A DNA stretch of 40,000 bases from Pigoraptor vietnamica (GCA_943704525.1 CALSCQ010002637.1:1-40000); one strand, 5' to 3'; numbered from the stretch's first letter, positions 11,801-21,717 are shown. Notes: a model not told the origin generated them from the letters alone. Program-made: numbers and translations.

Positions 11801-12518
11801 CGCATCGTCAATTTGCGTGCGCGGCGTGCAGACTGGAGCCGCTGCGACGGACCAGCCCTTGGGCGCCTCGTTCGCTGTTATCGAATGGTGTGCCTCGACG
11901 CTGTGCATACACCACTCGCTCGGTGCGGGTCGCATCGCGTCCTTTGGTACGTGGTGTGCAGCCACCTTCGCGCGCGATCGGAGGCTATCTTCGTGGGTTG
12001 CCACCACAGGGATGTCGTCCCCGGCTGCGCGAGCGCTCTCATCACTGTACACGGCTGCTTCGCGCATCGACGGACCCGAGAAGTTTGCAGCTCTCTCGGC
12101 CATTAACTCGGTGCACATGGTGCTCGTGGCACGCGCGCGGGAGATTGCATCGATGTGCAAGGTGTCGCAAGCCGTTGCTGATGCCGCCGCTAGTACTCCC
12201 CTCGTGGCAGCCGTTGCGTCCGCAGGGTACGCAAGCGCACTCTCGACGTCGCCTGACGGTGCTGTGGTGCGTCTGCTTAGTCTCGCGCCGCACCCCTTCG
12301 ACGCGGGCGATGTGGAGAGTGACATTGAACCGTGCACGTGCGGTGCGTGCGGCGACTCGGTGAAGGCGGCTGCGGAGCTCGTGGCCCTGTTTGTGCGCGA
12401 GCTGTGGTCGGGGTCGCACGCCCCTGTCCGATTTGCGGAGTGTGTCGCTGCGGTGCGCGCGAGTGGCAAGGCCAGCGGGGCCCCCTTGTGCCTTGTCGGC
12501 TTGCTGTCCGATGTCTGA
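5838..12518 (+). CDS. URB1: URB1/Npa1 nucleolar pre-ribosomal-associated protein
   Basis: Large helical-repeat scaffold of early 60S assembly in the nucleolus; in yeast Npa1/Urb1 binds early 27S particles with other Npa factors. One uninterrupted exon of 2226 aa (yeast 1764, human 2271). The first ATG in frame is 5838 (MASAAALTAGAF). The Npa1 N-terminal domain lies at about 60-330: VRSNGIFLVKKIM, LRLLVAMVGQS, LSFLRWEDSHLTKQVLEIKG and KKVKIAFFNPSVLDLIARLY. The C-terminal NopRA1-type domain is at about 1630-1840: CYDPAFLLPLVAQ, FREKPQVYLLLSALKNGI and KERAWMLRLLHAGIRDG. Between them are Ala/Leu-rich alpha-solenoid repeats. An acidic low-complexity patch (DDGGDDNNDD) lies near 1475. Odd point: 6.7 kb without an intron beside genes with 11 to 17 exons. 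Confidence 0.92.
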   Translation: MASAAALTAGAFRDALGSSDPSRIHSTLSAVCAALEGADGGRRDALHFYDSPPATVISSAPYALLCEYFGASRDCEDLFQVWERQKAQWKFTGLTESILDTLRWIVTASGWDPAVRSNGIFLVKKIMAQHARSLYQSLSSDRARPAKAALRLLVAMVGQSVASARDVQQSFNFAYKPLEKLPTRRAAAGESPGDDVRTHFVAFALSFLRWEDSHLTKQVLEIKGFVPSVLRGLGADPPHVVSAVLDTLSSRVVKSHSVQKKVKIAFFNPSVLDLIARLYERPPSEGEGAADGDPRMDAHAFLLDLCCGADAWLSFPDPKWTAARQPVTGGAKGKTRNPTLLRFAQSLVTANEDLLVQELVLAILSRCPDIAQPYVSSVTLALEPRLSFRWLANASLLTKILGRTPHPPFVGKAAPRSPAAVLEHILPAVLTRQALTHGLQHASPLVRYTTLGLLVAVFAQADVVHADAVAASRDASPAQSQGWMAFFRQLREGLRRRLPDVQTVLARRQNDQPTDVDAPAQQQLSYARVLAVIRGYLRHAPEALIESRFDYGKLVPPLPVLLSLSSPSQLFLAEILAGAAGFKWQAKAVTSDAGQATRLSTHFAVLVYLGQATQADAVRGALRRFALSALADTGLFDGGASMRAELRLWVDALWASEDAIAFLDAAIAAAVKDPYPHIDAVADAFRRANEAQQDAAQAPPCSPLLASALTLAASDAATTRDARTYLRRVVVSVASTFPHTLPIELLVQKLCGDDLSRALCRTIASWSTGLSQTLPDVDKAAAKRLATADAAISRALAGDAGGGEALAEAVLDLPWPIVMHRLVPLSAALDAHANARCAFVRRLASVDCASSLFASADALGAIGGVEADEHAHLWRLLNELPYGVALSHCASRLLLARPPVLSYLMGALHHRCESVAMAFSHTLLLLSSVIESGTGSADDAMDGAVRSLYALLAEALSISAGSADASPASLMQLYASHAVVERHFFPDGPMDAVSVLVTCGSTLLATEFQSAHAQAHENDPALSVALAPLLARVQARISAAVSRCRAAADTGKKAKKDAGAQSDHVTRLLVSLLGVYRPLFAPADASRITLELLSLPSPAFGAGATAWSLLVLMLTRGDRDASASLDLSREGFAKLATLMRACPSAAIDSVVVDILAASTRRGVVGATDYAAVVGADLVSFCLSDGANSLRVQAAAILVRASPHARAAFEDVLLLDRKSGDSKALLATPTACVALASAYLESLGVSTDIQKDGGVTRSLSAHQRSVVRVLGDALVSVLVASLLRPSTATTAVEVGVAVGLVRAEPSYAVSLVCALVDSARASADWAVSASRVAGFAAALAVRSGMDGADSAAKLLIPALLSFLGGRMRADTDHDLAEEAAVGACESVLAVVSGGVLCSRDVEAQAKLFATAACRWRLDAAPVLTLVRRILSMEGASWAKGFASVALDTLTDARGFEDALVREDSAPVEDVLDDGGDDNNDDVPAAAGRRSRDGHEALPSAKEALVHLLSTLASLSPSDCCRAHLVPLLMSAYGASLSRCDRLLLGLLNAYEAAGISVGNEAFMFGTASLERRRERKELFSTGRGLSLRAIAHEFLESVDPARMAFTAENLPPSVEMSPTADVSADASVTRACYDPAFLLPLVAQVASVEDPPDCRRLLECDCLSVVIASLAVRSEAVRAAAYEALGLLYALVDSARFREKPQVYLLLSALKNGITGENERVPGVVAAFVCSCARILLRPDHFLYATVNKFVLQRPALDLRDVPLFFALFNSASGGGAHRKERAWMLRLLHAGIRDGFDRRIYTRRHVFELLLSFLDSPLSADGGARKAGVRVIERACGIPTVAEDLVRRLGLVPWFHAACASAHKHGEGLWRSLLPAAAVLVRTLARSGAMYLPEEFVWMARASIEWLATMPSTDPATVSAVVELVAGVMAFAHAHVSASYGPAATRASLFADVTVAHVAQLIALWRRYLAASPEDGAHVAVAGAILDIASSICVRGVQTGAAATDQPLGASFAVIEWCASTLCIHHSLGAGRIASFGTWCAATFARDRRLSSWVATTGMSSPAARALSSLYTAASRIDGPEKFAALSAINSVHMVLVARAREIASMCKVSQAVADAAASTPLVAAVASAGYASALSTSPDGAVVRLLSLAPHPFDAGDVESDIEPCTCGACGDSVKAAAELVALFVRELWSGSHAPVRFAECVAAVRASGKASGAPLCLVGLLSDV

Positions 12519-12668
12519 GCCCGATTATGAAACGAGCTGTTCATTTACACGCAATCGAGAGACAGAATAATGTGCCCGCTGTAACAAATGCGCACGCACG
12601 CACGCACGCACGCACGCAACAGAACGCAATAGCATCACGACAGCATGGCGATACGGCAAGCGCATGCC
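12519..12668. other. Convergent 3' spacer with CGCA microsatellite
   Basis: 150 bp between the URB1 and tectonic stop codons, with a (CGCA)n run at 12591-12618. Both polyadenylation sites must lie in or near it. Confidence 0.5.
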
Positions 12669-15600
12669 TCAGAACGGCGTTGGGGCAATCTTGACCAGCA
12701 CGGCCATGGCCACCAGGAACAAGAACCACAGCCCAAACGCCACGTCACGTGAGTGCAGGTAAAGGTCGGGGTCGTAGTCCCTGCTGAAGGGGTAGAAGAT
12801 CGCCTCGTTGTCCGTAAAGTTGTTCAGCACGTTGCGGAAGGCGTCCGAGAGCACCGGCGCACGGCGTCGCGCCACGGGCGCGTCCAGCTCCAGCGCCATC
12901 AGCGTGAGATTGCCCGTGACGTTCACATAGGACACGAGGGACGTGAGCGGCACACGGAGCGTTCCATTCGCCACGTCGCACGGGCCGCGTTCGGCCGTCG
13001 CGCAATCAAACACCAGCGTGTCGAAGACAAAACCCATGCGCACGCCCTGCACGGCAGTCTCCGGCGCCTGCGCAGTCCCCACAAGCCCTGCCACCACGCG
13101 CATCGACAGCGCCACGGGGACGTTGGCACACCGATCCACGCCGTCCGTGGCACCGCTCAGAGAGTAGTTGGCCAGGATGACGGGCACCCACGACACGGGT
13201 TCCGAGGGGAACGAGCTGCCCCACCGCGCCACCCTGTTACCCACGGAAAACGCCGTGAGCGCCGCCGCGGCGCGCGCGCGCAACGCATCGCAGTCGGAGA
13301 ACTCGGCGCGTGAGAAGAGGAGATCGCACGACGTCGTCTGGTCGACCCCAAAGAGAGGCGTCCACGGCGCACCGCCGCACAGTCCGGACGCATCCGCACC
13401 CGCAAACGAGATCGGCAACGAAGTGTTGACGGCGGAAGCGCCTGCCGCATAATGGCCCGTGCGGAGGGGCTTTCCGAGAACGTACCCGCGGTGTCCAGAC
13501 ACGGGGATGGGGCTCAGCGCGGGGTCGACGAGATTGAGAAAGTCGACGGCGAACGACTGCGACACGGCCGTCGCGCCGCCGCCTCCCGGCATCGCGACAA
13601 CGCCAAGCACAATCTCCGTCACGATCCCCAGCACGCGCGATCCCTCCCAATACACAGTGTACGCCACCCCCTTTGCGGCATTCGCGCACGTCCCGGCGGT
13701 CGCGTTGAACACGGGCACGGGCCACCGGAGGGTCGGCGACGCAAAATAGCCAGACGTGAAATTCGCGCACTCGCCCTCTTCCTCGCACGCGAACGCGACG
13801 TAGTTGGCGACAGCCGATGCCACACCCACGGTGCCGTCGCTCACGGCGAGAAAGGACGCGTGGCGCTGCGCATCGTACGCGCCGCCGAGTGCGCAATCCG
13901 CGGCAAACGACGACGGGTTGCGCAGGCAAGACGCCTGAAAGGGCGACAGGTACTCCGCCGGCACCGAGTCACGACACGGCCCGGCGCCGCCAGTGAGGGA
14001 CGGCACGGGCACCCGCAGGGTCGATAGGGCAAAGGTGCCGTTCGTCGAGGGCACGGCGACGAGGAGCTGCACGCCCGACGCGTAACTTCTCAGGGGCGGC
14101 GCTTGCGACTGGAGAGAGACGAGAAGGGGATTTCCGCCGCGCGCGAGATCGTCCGCCGCCGCGTAGAGAGAGAAGACGGCAGGGTCCGTCACAATGCCCG
14201 GGTTGGGCCAGAAGATGCCCATGGATGGATTGCGGTCCACGGCGACGCACGTGAAGGGGCTCCAGTTCTCCGTCGTGAGCGAAGGGGGCGCGTCGCAGCG
14301 GTACGCAAACGGGGCAAAGGGGGGCGTCCAGCACGAAGAGAAGGCTTGGTTCAGCGTCGAGTAAGGAGAGAAGCACAGTGCGTCACAGCAGCAGTTGGCA
14401 TCGCACGCGCCCTCCGTCAGATCGCACCCGCAGAATGCGTCGTTCACGATGGGAAGGAAGAACGACGGCCCCGTCGCGACGACGGCGGCCCACGACACTG
14501 GCAGCGTGCGCACAAGCACAATCTCGACTGTCATCGACGCGTGCAGCAGCGCAAAATTCGACCCGTTATCCTCCGCAATGCACACCACGAGCACCTTCGC
14601 ACCTGCGCTCGTCGCGTTCGTCGACGTCACCTTCAGCACCTGGTCCACAGTAGTGGCGTCGTCGTCGCTGCCGGAATCAATGGGGAACGTAACGACGGCC
14701 GGCGAAACCACCGCGGCGCTGCTGTTGCCCAAGTGCCCGTCGACGACCTCGCAGCGGAAAACGGCGTCTGCGAAGGCCACTTGACCCACGAGGGAGAGAA
14801 CGGCGGGCGCGCTTGCACCCGGCGGACCAAATACGACCTGGTGCTCGGGCAAGAGGCGCGCTTCCGCAGGCGCAGTCCCAATGGCCACGCGCACGCCAGA
14901 CGACGTGGCCGTGAGGTACTGGCGGCCGCCGTTCTGCGACTGCGCGGTGCACGCGGCTGTGGCGGAGCGCCCGGCGGACGCGATGCGGAAGGGCACGGCG
15001 GAAATCGATTCGTTGAGGGGAACAACGACAGACTCGAACACAACAACGGCGCGCGAGGGGTCGCCGGAAGACACGACTGCGCACGTGACGTCGACGGGAT
15101 TGTCGGCCACAGCCTCGGAGAGGACGATGGGCAGGTCGTACACGGCCGATGCGTTGAACGGCACGCGAATGAATCCGCCCACAGCGTCCACAACGGGCGC
15201 CGGCAGCACGCTCACGATGACGCCGGTCCCTCCCGAGGTGGAGAGGAGGTATTGGGGCGTTCCGGTCGCATTGGACGACGCCGCGTGGCACACGACGTTC
15301 GCTGGGAGCCCCGACTGCGACACGCGAAACGGAACAACGGCCGAGGTCGCGTTCTCGCGTACGACGACCTCATCGAATGCGAGCTGCGCCGTGAGCGGGG
15401 ACGTCCCATTGCACACGACGGTGGCGTTGGTGCCGGTCGCTACCGCCGCGCTAAGGGTGACCGACACGGAGAGGCCCGCGGCGTTCTGCGCAACGGTGAC
15501 CGCCGCGGGTCCGGACACGTCCACGTGGGCGGCTTCCGAGACGGCGACGCTGAAGGCGGCCGAGGGAGAGGTCGCCGCGCGAAACTGCGGTGTAATTCCG

Positions 15601-17386
15601 CCGCCGATAGAGTTGGCAGAACAGGCGACCGACACATTCGCAGGGACGTTGGCGGCGGTGACGGCAAACGGCACCAGCGCAAACGCATCGCCCGCGTCAA
15701 CGGTCACCGCAACAAACGAGAGCGGCGATGACTCCGCGAGAGGAAAGCACGTGACCAACGTCGTCGACTCGGCGGCCTCCGGCAGAGTGACGTTCACTGC
15801 GTTGCCGGCGGCATTGGGGTTGAAAACGGCGGTGGGCACAATGGCCGACACGCGCGGGACGGCACTGAGCGAGATCTCGGTCCCATTGCCGCGCGATGTG
15901 CCAAAACGGTACTGCCTGTACGCGCCCTCTGCCGCAATCGACTCCGCCTCGCACGCGACGGCCACGGGGCCCCCGAGCGAAGCGATCGTGTAGTTGACGA
16001 CGGCCGTTGTGCGGCCAGCGGCGATAGTGACGACCGCGAGATCCACGCCGGCGGAGGGCGCCCCATCGTCGTCGTCCACCGGAGAGGCGACGCACCGCAC
16101 GACCGCAGGGTTCGTCGTGTCAGCGTCCAGCGCCAGCGACAGAGTGAGAGAGAGATCATTTGGACTGACGGTACGCTCGGTGGGCCCCAACACATACACG
16201 CGGCGCGAATCAAACGGCAGTGTCACCGTCGCAGCGGACGTCGCCGCGCGAAACTGCCGCCGCCCATTCGCGCTGGTGGCGTTGGACACGGCCGTGCACG
16301 TGACCGCGGGTGTGCCTGGCATCGGCAGCTCCACGACCGTGTAGGCGACACCCTGCGGACACGAGCGGTCGCCCGCAGCCACCGCGCAGCCCACAAACCG
16401 CATCGAATAGCCCGCCGCGGCACTTGCCGGCGCGAGTGCGCACGTAACGTTGGTGAGTCCCGCGGCCGCCTCGGAGAGGGTGACCTGCAGCGCCATGCCG
16501 GCGTCACTCGGATCGAGCGGCGCAGACGGCGTCTGTACGGACACGGTCGCGAACGGGGAGAAGGTAACATTGACCGTATTGGCGGGCGTATAGTCCGGCG
16601 ACGCCAGCGATGCGTTGGCAGACGCGCCGCGGCATCCAACCTGAGCCCACGCGAGCACCGGCCTCGAGATCACCTGGAAACCGACCCGCGTCGTCCCCAC
16701 GCCCGTCGCACTGACGACCGCAAACGCAAAGGGGGAGGGCCCATTGGACGGCGATGCATTCACGACGGCGCACGTGACGTTCAGCGCAACGGCACCCGCA
16801 GGACCGCCAGTTGTGTTCGTGATGGACACGACGAGAAACAGAGTGGCGGCGTTGGGGTCGATGGCGAGAGAAGAAGTGTTCGCAATGCGCACAAGGCCCA
16901 CAGGCGGGATGGGCGTTGCGGATGGCGACGGCGACGGTGACACGGACGACGCCGTTAGCGAGCTCGAACTCGACACATCATTAGGCGAGAGAGAGGACGG
17001 CGCCACTGAAGAAGCGTTGGAAGATGCATTTGTCGCAGAGGGGGCGGTCGCTATCGAGGACACCGGAGTGGCAGTCGCGAGCGCCGGCGACTGAGAGAGA
17101 GCGACAGACGAGACTGAAGTGGAGGCCGTCGCAATGGAAGGCGACTGCGAAAGTGTGACAGACGCACTGGGCACCGCCGATGTGGTCGACGCAAGAGGCG
17201 ACGACGACTGTCGAGTTGAAGGAACGTAAGCAATTGCGCCCAACACACCGCATATGCAAGCACGCACGCACTCACCGTCACCGCTGACGATGTCACACTC
17301 GCAGCGTGCACTGGCGCGGACAGAAGGAGAGCAGCGAGAATAAAGGCCGCTGCGGTCCTCGCGGTGACCCACACAACGTGCGCCAT
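12669..17386 (-). CDS. TCTN: Tectonic-family ciliary protein with seven N-terminal tandem repeats
   Basis: Tectonics are secreted or membrane proteins of the ciliary transition zone (MKS/B9 complex) that control entry of membrane proteins into cilia. Two exons: 17386-17276, phase 0, then 17207-12669; 1549 aa. Exon 1 encodes a signal peptide (MAHVVWVTARTAAAFILAALL, cleavage probably after VHA). Residues 38-130 are Ser/Thr/Pro-rich, mucin-like. About 130-930 holds seven beta-rich units of about 105 residues with many NxS/T sites. The tectonic domain runs from about 940: CGCDLTEGACDANCCCDALC (about 958-977), then YVLGKPLRTGHY, PLFGVDQTTSC and many paired Cys. A C-terminal transmembrane helix (VAFGLWFLFLVAMAVLVKI) ends the protein. 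Animal tectonics have roughly 590-700 aa and lack the repeat block. Implies a ciliated organism. Confidence 0.88.
14480..16890 (-). repeat. Seven degenerate ~315 bp repeats coding tectonic ectodomain units
   Basis: In the tectonic gene, about 800 residues fall into seven units. Each has a start such as (V/P)xAVxxNAAGxxVxVTLSEA, a (V/T)xVxC strand, a VxFxxVxVxxGxxxAxVPFxV strand, VxCxAxSxN and QYxxATS. Units 4, 5 and 6 are clearest (VNVTLPEAAESTTLVTC, VSVTLSAAVATGTNATVVC, PIVLSEAVADNPVDVTC). The pattern of two conserved Cys about 55 residues apart suggests a disulphide-linked beta-sandwich, Ig-like or Calx-beta-like. Fold assignment is inference. Confidence 0.7.
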
Positions 17387-18041
17387 GATGCGAGCTGCCC
17401 TTCGGCGGGAGAGATCAGGGCACTGCCATGCCAAGTGTAACCGCCACACACTTCCGCTGACGACCACACCGCAGCGTCAGAGTCTGCGCTCCCTAGCAGC
17501 GTAATGCAGATGCAGACGCAGACTTTAGAATGGCGGCTAGTAATCGCACAAACACAAGACACAGCAAGTGAGCGGCAGAAAACTGCAAGGCATCGCTGAG
17601 GAATGTAAGCAGCAATGTCGTCATCAGCGCGTCATTTCAATTTGGACAGACAAGTCCAAAATTAGCGTGCGTTCTATTTTTGGAAACACCGACGGGTGCG
17701 GCTGAACGGCGGTTTTGACTGTGTCTGCCGCGCACACGCACACGCACACACGCACACTCCCTCTCTCCGTGCACAGTGGCGCATTGCACGCTGTGGCCCT
17801 TCTTGTCACGCCTTGAGCGAAGCGGCGTGCGTTGTGTGCGAGCGCTTCTTCTTTCGCCCCGTATCGCCGCCCTTTTGTGTCGTCACCCAATCGATTATCG
17901 GCGTCGCATTTTTCGAGTGTATTACCCGCCTTCGCCATCAACTCTCTCTCCTGCGCAAGTTGAACGTTCAGACCGACTTGGAGGAGTTCTCGGGGCGACT
18001 ACTTTCGCGTTCGTTGGGGCGGCGGCGCCCGTTTTTGAAAA
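17387..18041. promoter_or_regulatory. Divergent promoter region tectonic/GBP
   Basis: 655 bp between two genes reading away from each other, with a short CA-rich patch near 17730-17757. It must contain both promoters. No specific element was recognised; promoter call by position only. Confidence 0.4.
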
Positions 18042-18874
18042 ATGGCGAAGCCGATGCCCCTCATTACGTACGACGAGCACATGAAGGATGGAGGCTCGTT
18101 CGTTCTCCACGAGACCGCGTGCGCCGAAATCGCAAAGATTAAGGAGCCCATCTATGTGCGTGCACGCGACGCTGTGTGTTCCTCGTGCACCGTCTGTTGC
18201 GGAGTGTTGGAATCGCGCAAAAAGCAAACCGTGTTGTAGTTTGAAGGCACTCAGGCGCCGCGGTGGCTCAACTTTTGTGCTGCTGCAGGTCGTCGCTGTC
18301 GCTGGCCTCTATCGCACGGGAAAGAGCTTTCTGCTGAACCAGCTCGCATCAAAGACGAACGGCTTCGACATTGGCTCCAGCGTCGGTGCGTCCGAGTTTG
18401 CTAATGAGAGAAGTTGCCGTCGTTTTGCTCTCGTGAGTCCTCACATCCCCTTGCTGTTCTCCCCCGCCAGAGCCATGCACGCAGGGCATATGGATGTGGA
18501 TCGTGGACGCCAACCAGGACGGCACCGACCCGGCGCTGTCGTCGTCCACGAGCAAGCGGTTCAAGCTGCTCTTGCTCGACACAGAGGTCCGTGTGTGCCC
18601 GTGGGCGTATGTGCGTGTGTGCGTAGATGCGGAGAGGGAGAGAAGTGATATAAGAGAGGGCGCTTTTGTGCGCAAGTGAGCGTAAGTTGAGCTGTAGTGT
18701 TGCGTGCTTGCAGGGTCTTGGGTCGTACACGAAGAACGAGACGTACGACGTGCAGATCTTTTCACTCGCGCTGCTCTTGAGCTCCATGTTCTGCTACAAC
18801 AGCCTTGGAAGCATCGACGAGACAGCTCTCGACCGCCTCTCATATCCCATCACCGACCGATTGCCCTTGCGCAC

Positions 18875-18916
<42 letters not shown>

Positions 18917-21526
18917 CCCTCGCGCACTTGCACACGCACGCACACGACACAATGGCCTCTCCCTGTTTGTTCACTCGTTCTCTCTCGTGCCCTCCCTTCT
19001 TCGCTTTCACCTTAACCGCTCCGCTGTGCCGTCCCCACGCTTGTCGTTGAGCTGTCGAAGCATATCCAGGCGAACCTCGACACGGCGTCGCAGCAGGACC
19101 CTTACCAGCTCAAGGCGTTCTTTCCCGCCTTCATGTGGGTCGTCCGCGACTTTTCGCTCGAGCTCAACATTGGCGGGAAGCAGGTGTCCGCGCGCGAATA
19201 CCTCGAGAACGCGCTCCTCCCGGCGAAGGTGCTCCTCGACTGGCTGTGTTGTTCAAGCAAGTCTTACCATTTCCACACGTGTAGCAACGTCCTACTGTTT
19301 GCAATGTTGCATCGCCCGTGTTGCGGCGCTCACGCACGCACGCACGCACACGCACGCACTCACTCACGCACTCACGCATTCGTCGCAGGGTGAAGGCCAG
19401 CGTGTGGTGATGAAGAACAACATTCGCAAGGCGATCACCGAGTTCTTCCCTGACCGCGACTGCTTCACCATTAAGCGGCCGGTGGCGACCGAGGAGCAGC
19501 TGCAGAACCTCGCGAAAATGGACCCGCGCGACTTCCGCCCGGAATTCCTCAAGCAAATGCTCGAGCTCAAGGCGACGATCCTCGGGAGGGTCAAGCCCAA
19601 GACGCTCTACGGCGAGAAGCTCACCGGGCCCAGTGGGTGTCGCGACCCTGTTGTGCTGTCGTGCGCGCTAGTGGCTGCATCTGTGTTATGTTGCGGTGCG
19701 TACGAGTGTGGTCGTCAAGTCGAGTGACGATATATGTTGCGGTGCGTGCGAGTGTGGGCGTCAAGTCGAGTGACGACATGTGCGTTCTGTTATTTGTGTT
19801 AGGTGGCTGTTTGATAGTGATAGGCTGACCTTACGTTCCCTGTTATGCACGCAGTGCTTGTCGAACTTGCGCGCAGTTACGTTGAGGCGATCAACGAGGG
19901 CGCCGTTCCGACCATTCGTACGGCGTGGGAGAACGTCGTCCAGATGCAGTGCCAGAAGGCGGTCGACACGGCCAAGCAGCTCTACACGAAGCGGTGAGCA
20001 ACCGGCACGCTATGTAACTCTCACTCACTATGCGACGCGCGTGTGCGGATGCGTTTGTTATCGGTCCTTGTGGATTTGCATCCTTCTCGCTATGCGTGTG
20101 CGTACAAGTGAAGCGCACTGTGGGCCATTTGCACAGCCGCGTGCTGAGCATGCCCTCCATCCCCCAGCATGGCGACGCTAATTGAGGAGGAGGAAATCCC
20201 GGAGGCCGATTCGCTCGAGGAGGCGCACAACGAGGCGTCGTGGGAGGCGTACCTGCTCTTCCGCCACGCGGCCGTCGGAGAGACAGTGGACGACTACGAG
20301 CTTATACTCCGGGTGGGTGCGGGTGTCGAAGATTGTGTTTTGGGTGTCCTTCATGTTTGATTCACTTGTGCCACTTGAATGGAAGCCCAGTTGCATTGTC
20401 TCCACTGAGACACTTCTTGCTGTCTGTGGGCTCTGCCACTCATTCTCGCCCACGTCCGTGTTGCGCAGCAATTCATTGTGACGAGCCACGAAAAATTCCG
20501 CGAGGAGAACCGCAAGAACAGCGAGCGCGAGTGCGACCGCCTGCTCCACGGCCTCGTCAAGGACATTGGGGAGCTCATGGCGGCCGGGCAGATAACGACC
20601 GTCGAGCAGCTGGAGGAGAAGTGGGACGCGGTGATCGACAAGTTCCAGCGGGTGGCGCGGGGGCCGGCAAAGCACCAGGTGCTGCAGTCGTACATTGCAA
20701 AGAAGCCGCTCGAAAACGCGCGCAAGGTGGCGTCTGGGCTCGTCGCGAACGTGAAGGACTCGTACGAGAAGCGGCTGAAGGAGGAGGGCGAGCGGGCGAA
20801 GCAGCAGTATGGCACAATGCAGGAGATGTTCAACAACGTCAACACGGAGTGGAAGCAGGCGCGCGAGTCGAACTCGGCGCTTGCGAGGGACAACAAGAAC
20901 CTCGAGGACCAGGTGCGTGCGGCGCCCTGTTGTCGCGTGCATGCTGCGTGTCCCAGCCGTCGTTGGCGATTTTGCTTGGTTTTTTTTTTTAAAAAAAATC
21001 CTTTGTCGTCCTAGTATCTGTGTGGTGACCGTCGCTCGTTCGTTTGCGTGTTGCGCAGATCAAGAAGCTGGAGAAGAACGAGCGCGATCTCAGCGAGAAG
21101 GTGATTCAGCTGGAGGCGACGCTCAAGGCGGAGCGGATGAACACGCAGACGAAGACCGAGGAGAACGAGGTGAGTGTTTGCGTGCGTGCATGCGTGTGTG
21201 TGCCTGTGTGTCCCGACAATCCCTGGTGTGCCCGTTGCAACCTGTGTGTGTGTGTGTGCCTGTCGATTTGTCGCTGTAGCCCTCATTTCCTGTTTTGGCC
21301 GTGCTGAGTGTGGACAGCACCGAAGTTATTATGCCCCTGTTTGAGTGTGAAGCGCACACACTGAGTTATTTTCCACTTTGCCCTGCAGCGGCTGAAGAAG
21401 GCGCTAGCGGAGGTCGAGAAGACGGCGCACCACTTGAAGGACAACGTGGTGACAAAGAAGCGCGACAAGGAGGCTATCGACCAGGCCATCAACAACCAGA
21501 AGAAGAAGAACTGCATCGTCATGTGA
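18042..21526 (+). CDS. Guanylate-binding protein (GBP/atlastin-like) GTPase with CaaX box
   Basis: Dynamin-superfamily GTPase acting on membranes; in vertebrates GBPs act in cell-autonomous defence, in other lineages roles are mostly unknown. Eleven exons: 18042-18155, 18289-18385, 18471-18586, 18714-18841, 19039-19228, 19389-19632, 19855-19993, 20168-20312, 20469-20912, 21059-21169 and 21389-21526; 621 aa. G domain: P-loop GLYRTGKS (44-51), PCTQGIWMW switch region, LLLDTEGLGS (G3, 103-112), SIDETALDRLS and base-recognition VRD (187-189). Then the long helical domain: LENALLPAK, LTGPMLVELARSYVEAINEGAVPTI, and coiled coil from exon 9 on. The tail KKKNCIVM is a polybasic CaaX box, so farnesylation and membrane anchoring are likely. 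Intron 4 is of AT-AC type. Length and order match human GBPs (about 590 aa). Confidence 0.92.
18842..19038 (+). other. Putative U12-type AT-AC intron of the GBP gene
   Basis: No GT donor exists between the conserved ETALDRLS codons and the CA repeat. Splicing ATATCC (donor at 18842) to CCCCAC (acceptor ending 19038), phase 2, restores the family sequence DRLS-LVVELSKHI without gain or loss. A U12-like branch element CACCTTAAC sits at 19008-19016, about 23 bases before the acceptor. The intron carries a (CA)n run at 18877-18911. Confidence 0.75.
18877..18911. repeat. CA microsatellite
   Basis: A 35-base CA dinucleotide run inside GBP intron 4, followed by a degenerate CA/CG-rich stretch to about 18952. 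Confidence 0.95.
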
Positions 21527-21584
21527 GAGATGCATGTCGGTCGAGTGGATGGCCTCCGTGTCGCACTCAGTCGTCAGACCTGCG

Positions 21585-21717
21585 TCATGGCTCAATGCGC
21601 GCCCCTCTCCGTCGCCCTGTCTACTCTTCACCTCCCCCTCCCGCGCGGCTCTCGCGTGACGTGTTTTGCCGCATCTGTCTTTGCGTGTGTTGTGGCCCGC
21701 GTGCGTTTCGCTGAGTA
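21585..21717 (+). repeat. Array-associated flanking element, copy 1
   Basis: It starts TCATGGCTCAATGCG and continues through a pyrimidine-rich stretch, a CTCTCGCGTGACGT block and CCGCATCTGTCTTTGCG. The same ordered blocks recur at 21800 and 24484. It lies just 3' of the GBP stop, so it may overlap the GBP 3' untranslated region. It marks the left edge of the duplicated array. Confidence 0.55.

Noticed and set aside
14103-15731. 542-codon plus-strand ORF opposite the tectonic gene
   Set aside because: Arg/His-rich shadow of a GC-rich coding exon on the other strand; no family likeness, and the tectonic reading is conserved.
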